Of a DNA stretch of 64,000 nucleotides, positions 63,189 to 64,000 are shown one piece after another. Location of the stretch: positions 124,001-188,000 of the forward strand of contig CAVPFA010000006.1 of NCBI GenBank assembly GCA_963703655.1. Direction: 5' to 3'. Below the pieces are notes generated by a model. It worked only from the letters and a program-made list of their open reading frames with translations. It searched no databases and had not been told where the DNA came from. A program made the position numbers and the translations under genes. Each line of letters begins with the position of its first letter. The first letter of the stretch is position 1. The DNA comes from CAVPFA01 sp963703655. GTDB taxonomy: Bacteria > Actinomycetota > Acidimicrobiia > Acidimicrobiales > Bog-793.

Positions 63189-63563
63189 ACATTCCTCACC
63201 GGGTGCGGTCTCGATCGGCACCGAGGCCTTGTTGGCGCGCCGGAAGCGTGGACCTCGTAGTGCCCGGATGTAGCGCGAGACGGTCGGATAACTCCCTTCG
63301 AAGCCCTCGGCGGAGATGATCGCGAAGACGCTCGTGGCCAACAGGCGCGGGTTTGCCTCGAGCAGGGCTTTGACGCGATTCGACCAGAAGTGGTCAATCA
63401 CAAGCTCGCTCCGATCGGTCTCACGGGCAGGCGGCGGACCGCCGTCTTTTATCCAGCGCGAGATGGTGGCGGGGTGATAGCCGAGCTCGTCAGCGATCTC
63501 GGCGATGGTGAAGCCCTGACGCTGCAGCTTCAGCACGTCCATGTACTCCTCCTGGGTCAGCAT
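63189..63563 (-). pseudogene. istA: IS21 transposase IstA, 5' part
   Basis: N-terminal 125 codons of IstA, from MLTQEEYMDVLKLQRQGFTI to the insertion point in APGEEC. The HTH region GFTIAEIADELGYHPATISRWI (as two adjoining blocks) and the VKALLEANPRLLATSVFAII segment are typical of IS21 transposases. A GGGAGG leader precedes the ATG. Beyond the junction the frame runs about 35 codons into the RIT end before a stop near 63084, so a short truncated protein with only the DNA-binding part could be made. Confidence 0.9.
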
Positions 63564-63671
63564 GGTGATGGTCCCTCCCGGGTTCGGTGCTTGGTCGCCC
63601 GAAACCCTGGAGGGGCCACTCGCTCACCGGGTGGATGCCCGGTGTTGCCGACCGCGGGAGCTCAGCTCAAC

Positions 63672-63736
63672 CGCGAGTTTCGGTGATCACAGAACGCGCG
63701 TTCGCGTGATCATCGATCGCGAGATTCGATGATCGC
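63672..63736. repeat. Three right terminal repeats of the IS21 element
   Basis: Inverted 19-bp copies at 63672-63690, 63695-63713 and 63718-63736, 23 bp apart, matching the left-end set in the opposite direction (for example CGCGAGTTTCGGTGATCAC). Confidence 0.85.
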
Positions 63737-63741
63737 CAACA

Positions 63742-63746
63742 CGAGT
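63742..63746. repeat. Target duplication CGAGT, right copy
   Basis: Second copy of the 5-bp duplication that flanks the IS21 element, directly after GATCGCCAACA. Confidence 0.85.
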
Positions 63747-63990
63747 TGTACTCACGCCGAACGGTCATCTCCACGGCGAACACGTGCTTGCAGGGCAGAC
63801 CCCGCAACTCGTAGTCGGGACAGGTGCAGGTGAACTCGTGTGCCGCACCGCAATCCACGAGTGCCTTGATGACGGGACTGACGGTGTAGTCGCCGTGTCC
63901 AGCCTGCGACGGTACGAGCCATCCGTGGGTGCTGCGGCGGACTGGCATCGTCGCTGCGATTTGCATCCCCTTGAACTCTCTTGCGTCCAT
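63747..63990 (-). pseudogene. SWIM-type DDE transposase, 5' part
   Basis: N-terminal 80 residues of the transposase whose remainder is at 56994-58018. It has a SWIM zinc-finger motif CTCPDYELRGLPCKH (CxC...CxH) after HGWLVPSQAGHGDYTVSP. The reading frame joins the 3' part as ...REYNS-DGEM across the target duplication, for a whole protein of about 420 residues. A SWIM finger fused ahead of a DDE core is unusual and may serve DNA or end recognition. The element's right end lies beyond the window. Confidence 0.85.
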
Positions 63991-64000
63991 CGGACTCTCC

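Larger units (their letters stand above)
59832..63194 (-). mobile_element. Recombinase-in-trio (RIT) element inserted in istA
   Basis: About 3.36 kb carrying three tyrosine recombinases joined by ATGA overlaps, the defining RIT arrangement. Perfect 65-bp inverted repeats mark both ends, and ACATTC lies at each junction (59826-59831 and 63189-63194). At the right end a 20-bp palindromic segment separates the inverted repeat from the target copy. Excision between the two ACATTC copies would restore istA in frame. No cargo gene is present. Confidence 0.9.
58019..63741 (-). mobile_element. IS21-family element carrying an inserted RIT element
   Basis: An IS21-type insertion sequence with istA and istB read from the minus strand. 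Its ends are TGTTGGCGATC (58019-58029) and the inverted GATCGCCAACA (63731-63741), each followed by internal 19-bp repeats spaced 23 bp. The element is about 2.36 kb without the inserted RIT element (59832-63194). It lies inside a SWIM-type transposase gene with a 5-bp target duplication. Confidence 0.9.

Noticed and set aside
1..64000. tRNA, rRNA, riboswitch or T-box elements
   Set aside because: None were recognised on reading either strand, including before aspS, alaS, hisB and trpE; a covariance-model search would be needed to exclude small RNAs.

Overview
The window is high-GC actinobacterial chromosome. Mycothiol synthase, polyprenyl-phosphate mannose synthase, an actinobacterial-type LexA box, 11-bp direct-repeat PHO boxes and many GTG starts with GTGA/ATGA gene overlaps all fit Actinobacteria. 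A placement near Acidimicrobiia is only an impression from gene order. No rRNA, tRNA or CRISPR array was seen.

Layout. 0-14 kb: peroxiredoxin, a GT87-like membrane protein, then relA-hisS-aspS-rarA-alaS-ruvX-aroE on the + strand. 14-27 kb: a DUF222/HNH protein with a LexA box, rodA followed by an acidic-repeat/bifunctional-nuclease gene, a second SEDS gene (ftsW type), ppk1-ppx, a YbhN-type membrane protein, an AI-2E-type permease, and polyprenol-phosphate mannosyltransferase with a hydrolase. 27-35 kb: isochorismate synthase, menG and an SDR on the minus strand, then a PHO-box-controlled pstSCAB operon. 35-53 kb: histidine and tryptophan synthesis (hisCD on minus; hisBHAF; hisI-trpE-ygfZ-transporter-trpCFBA on plus) together with nth, mshD, rlmN, an ATP-grasp ligase and a GroES paralogue. 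53-55 kb: an ABC exporter. 55-57 kb: lower-GC accessory genes including a HicB/HicA-like pair with an extra small gene.

57-64 kb is the most remarkable part: three mobile elements nested inside one another, all read from the minus strand. A SWIM-domain DDE transposase gene is split by an IS21-family element (ACTCG target duplication, three 19-bp terminal repeats at each end). The istA gene of that element is itself split by a recombinase-in-trio (RIT) element: three tyrosine recombinases joined by ATGA overlaps, bounded by 65-bp perfect inverted repeats and flanked by ACATTC. One RIT junction is a near-perfect 32-bp palindrome. Removing each insertion on paper restores the reading frame of its host.

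Many genes carry single-base frameshifts, including essential tRNA synthetases (relA, aspS, rarA, alaS, the HNH gene, rodA, the nuclease gene, the permease, hisB, the ATP-grasp gene, trpE, ygfZ and all three rit genes). In most of them, correcting one or two bases in a short run restores a family-typical protein, so consensus indels are more likely than gene decay. Coordinates for these genes span the whole repaired reading frame.
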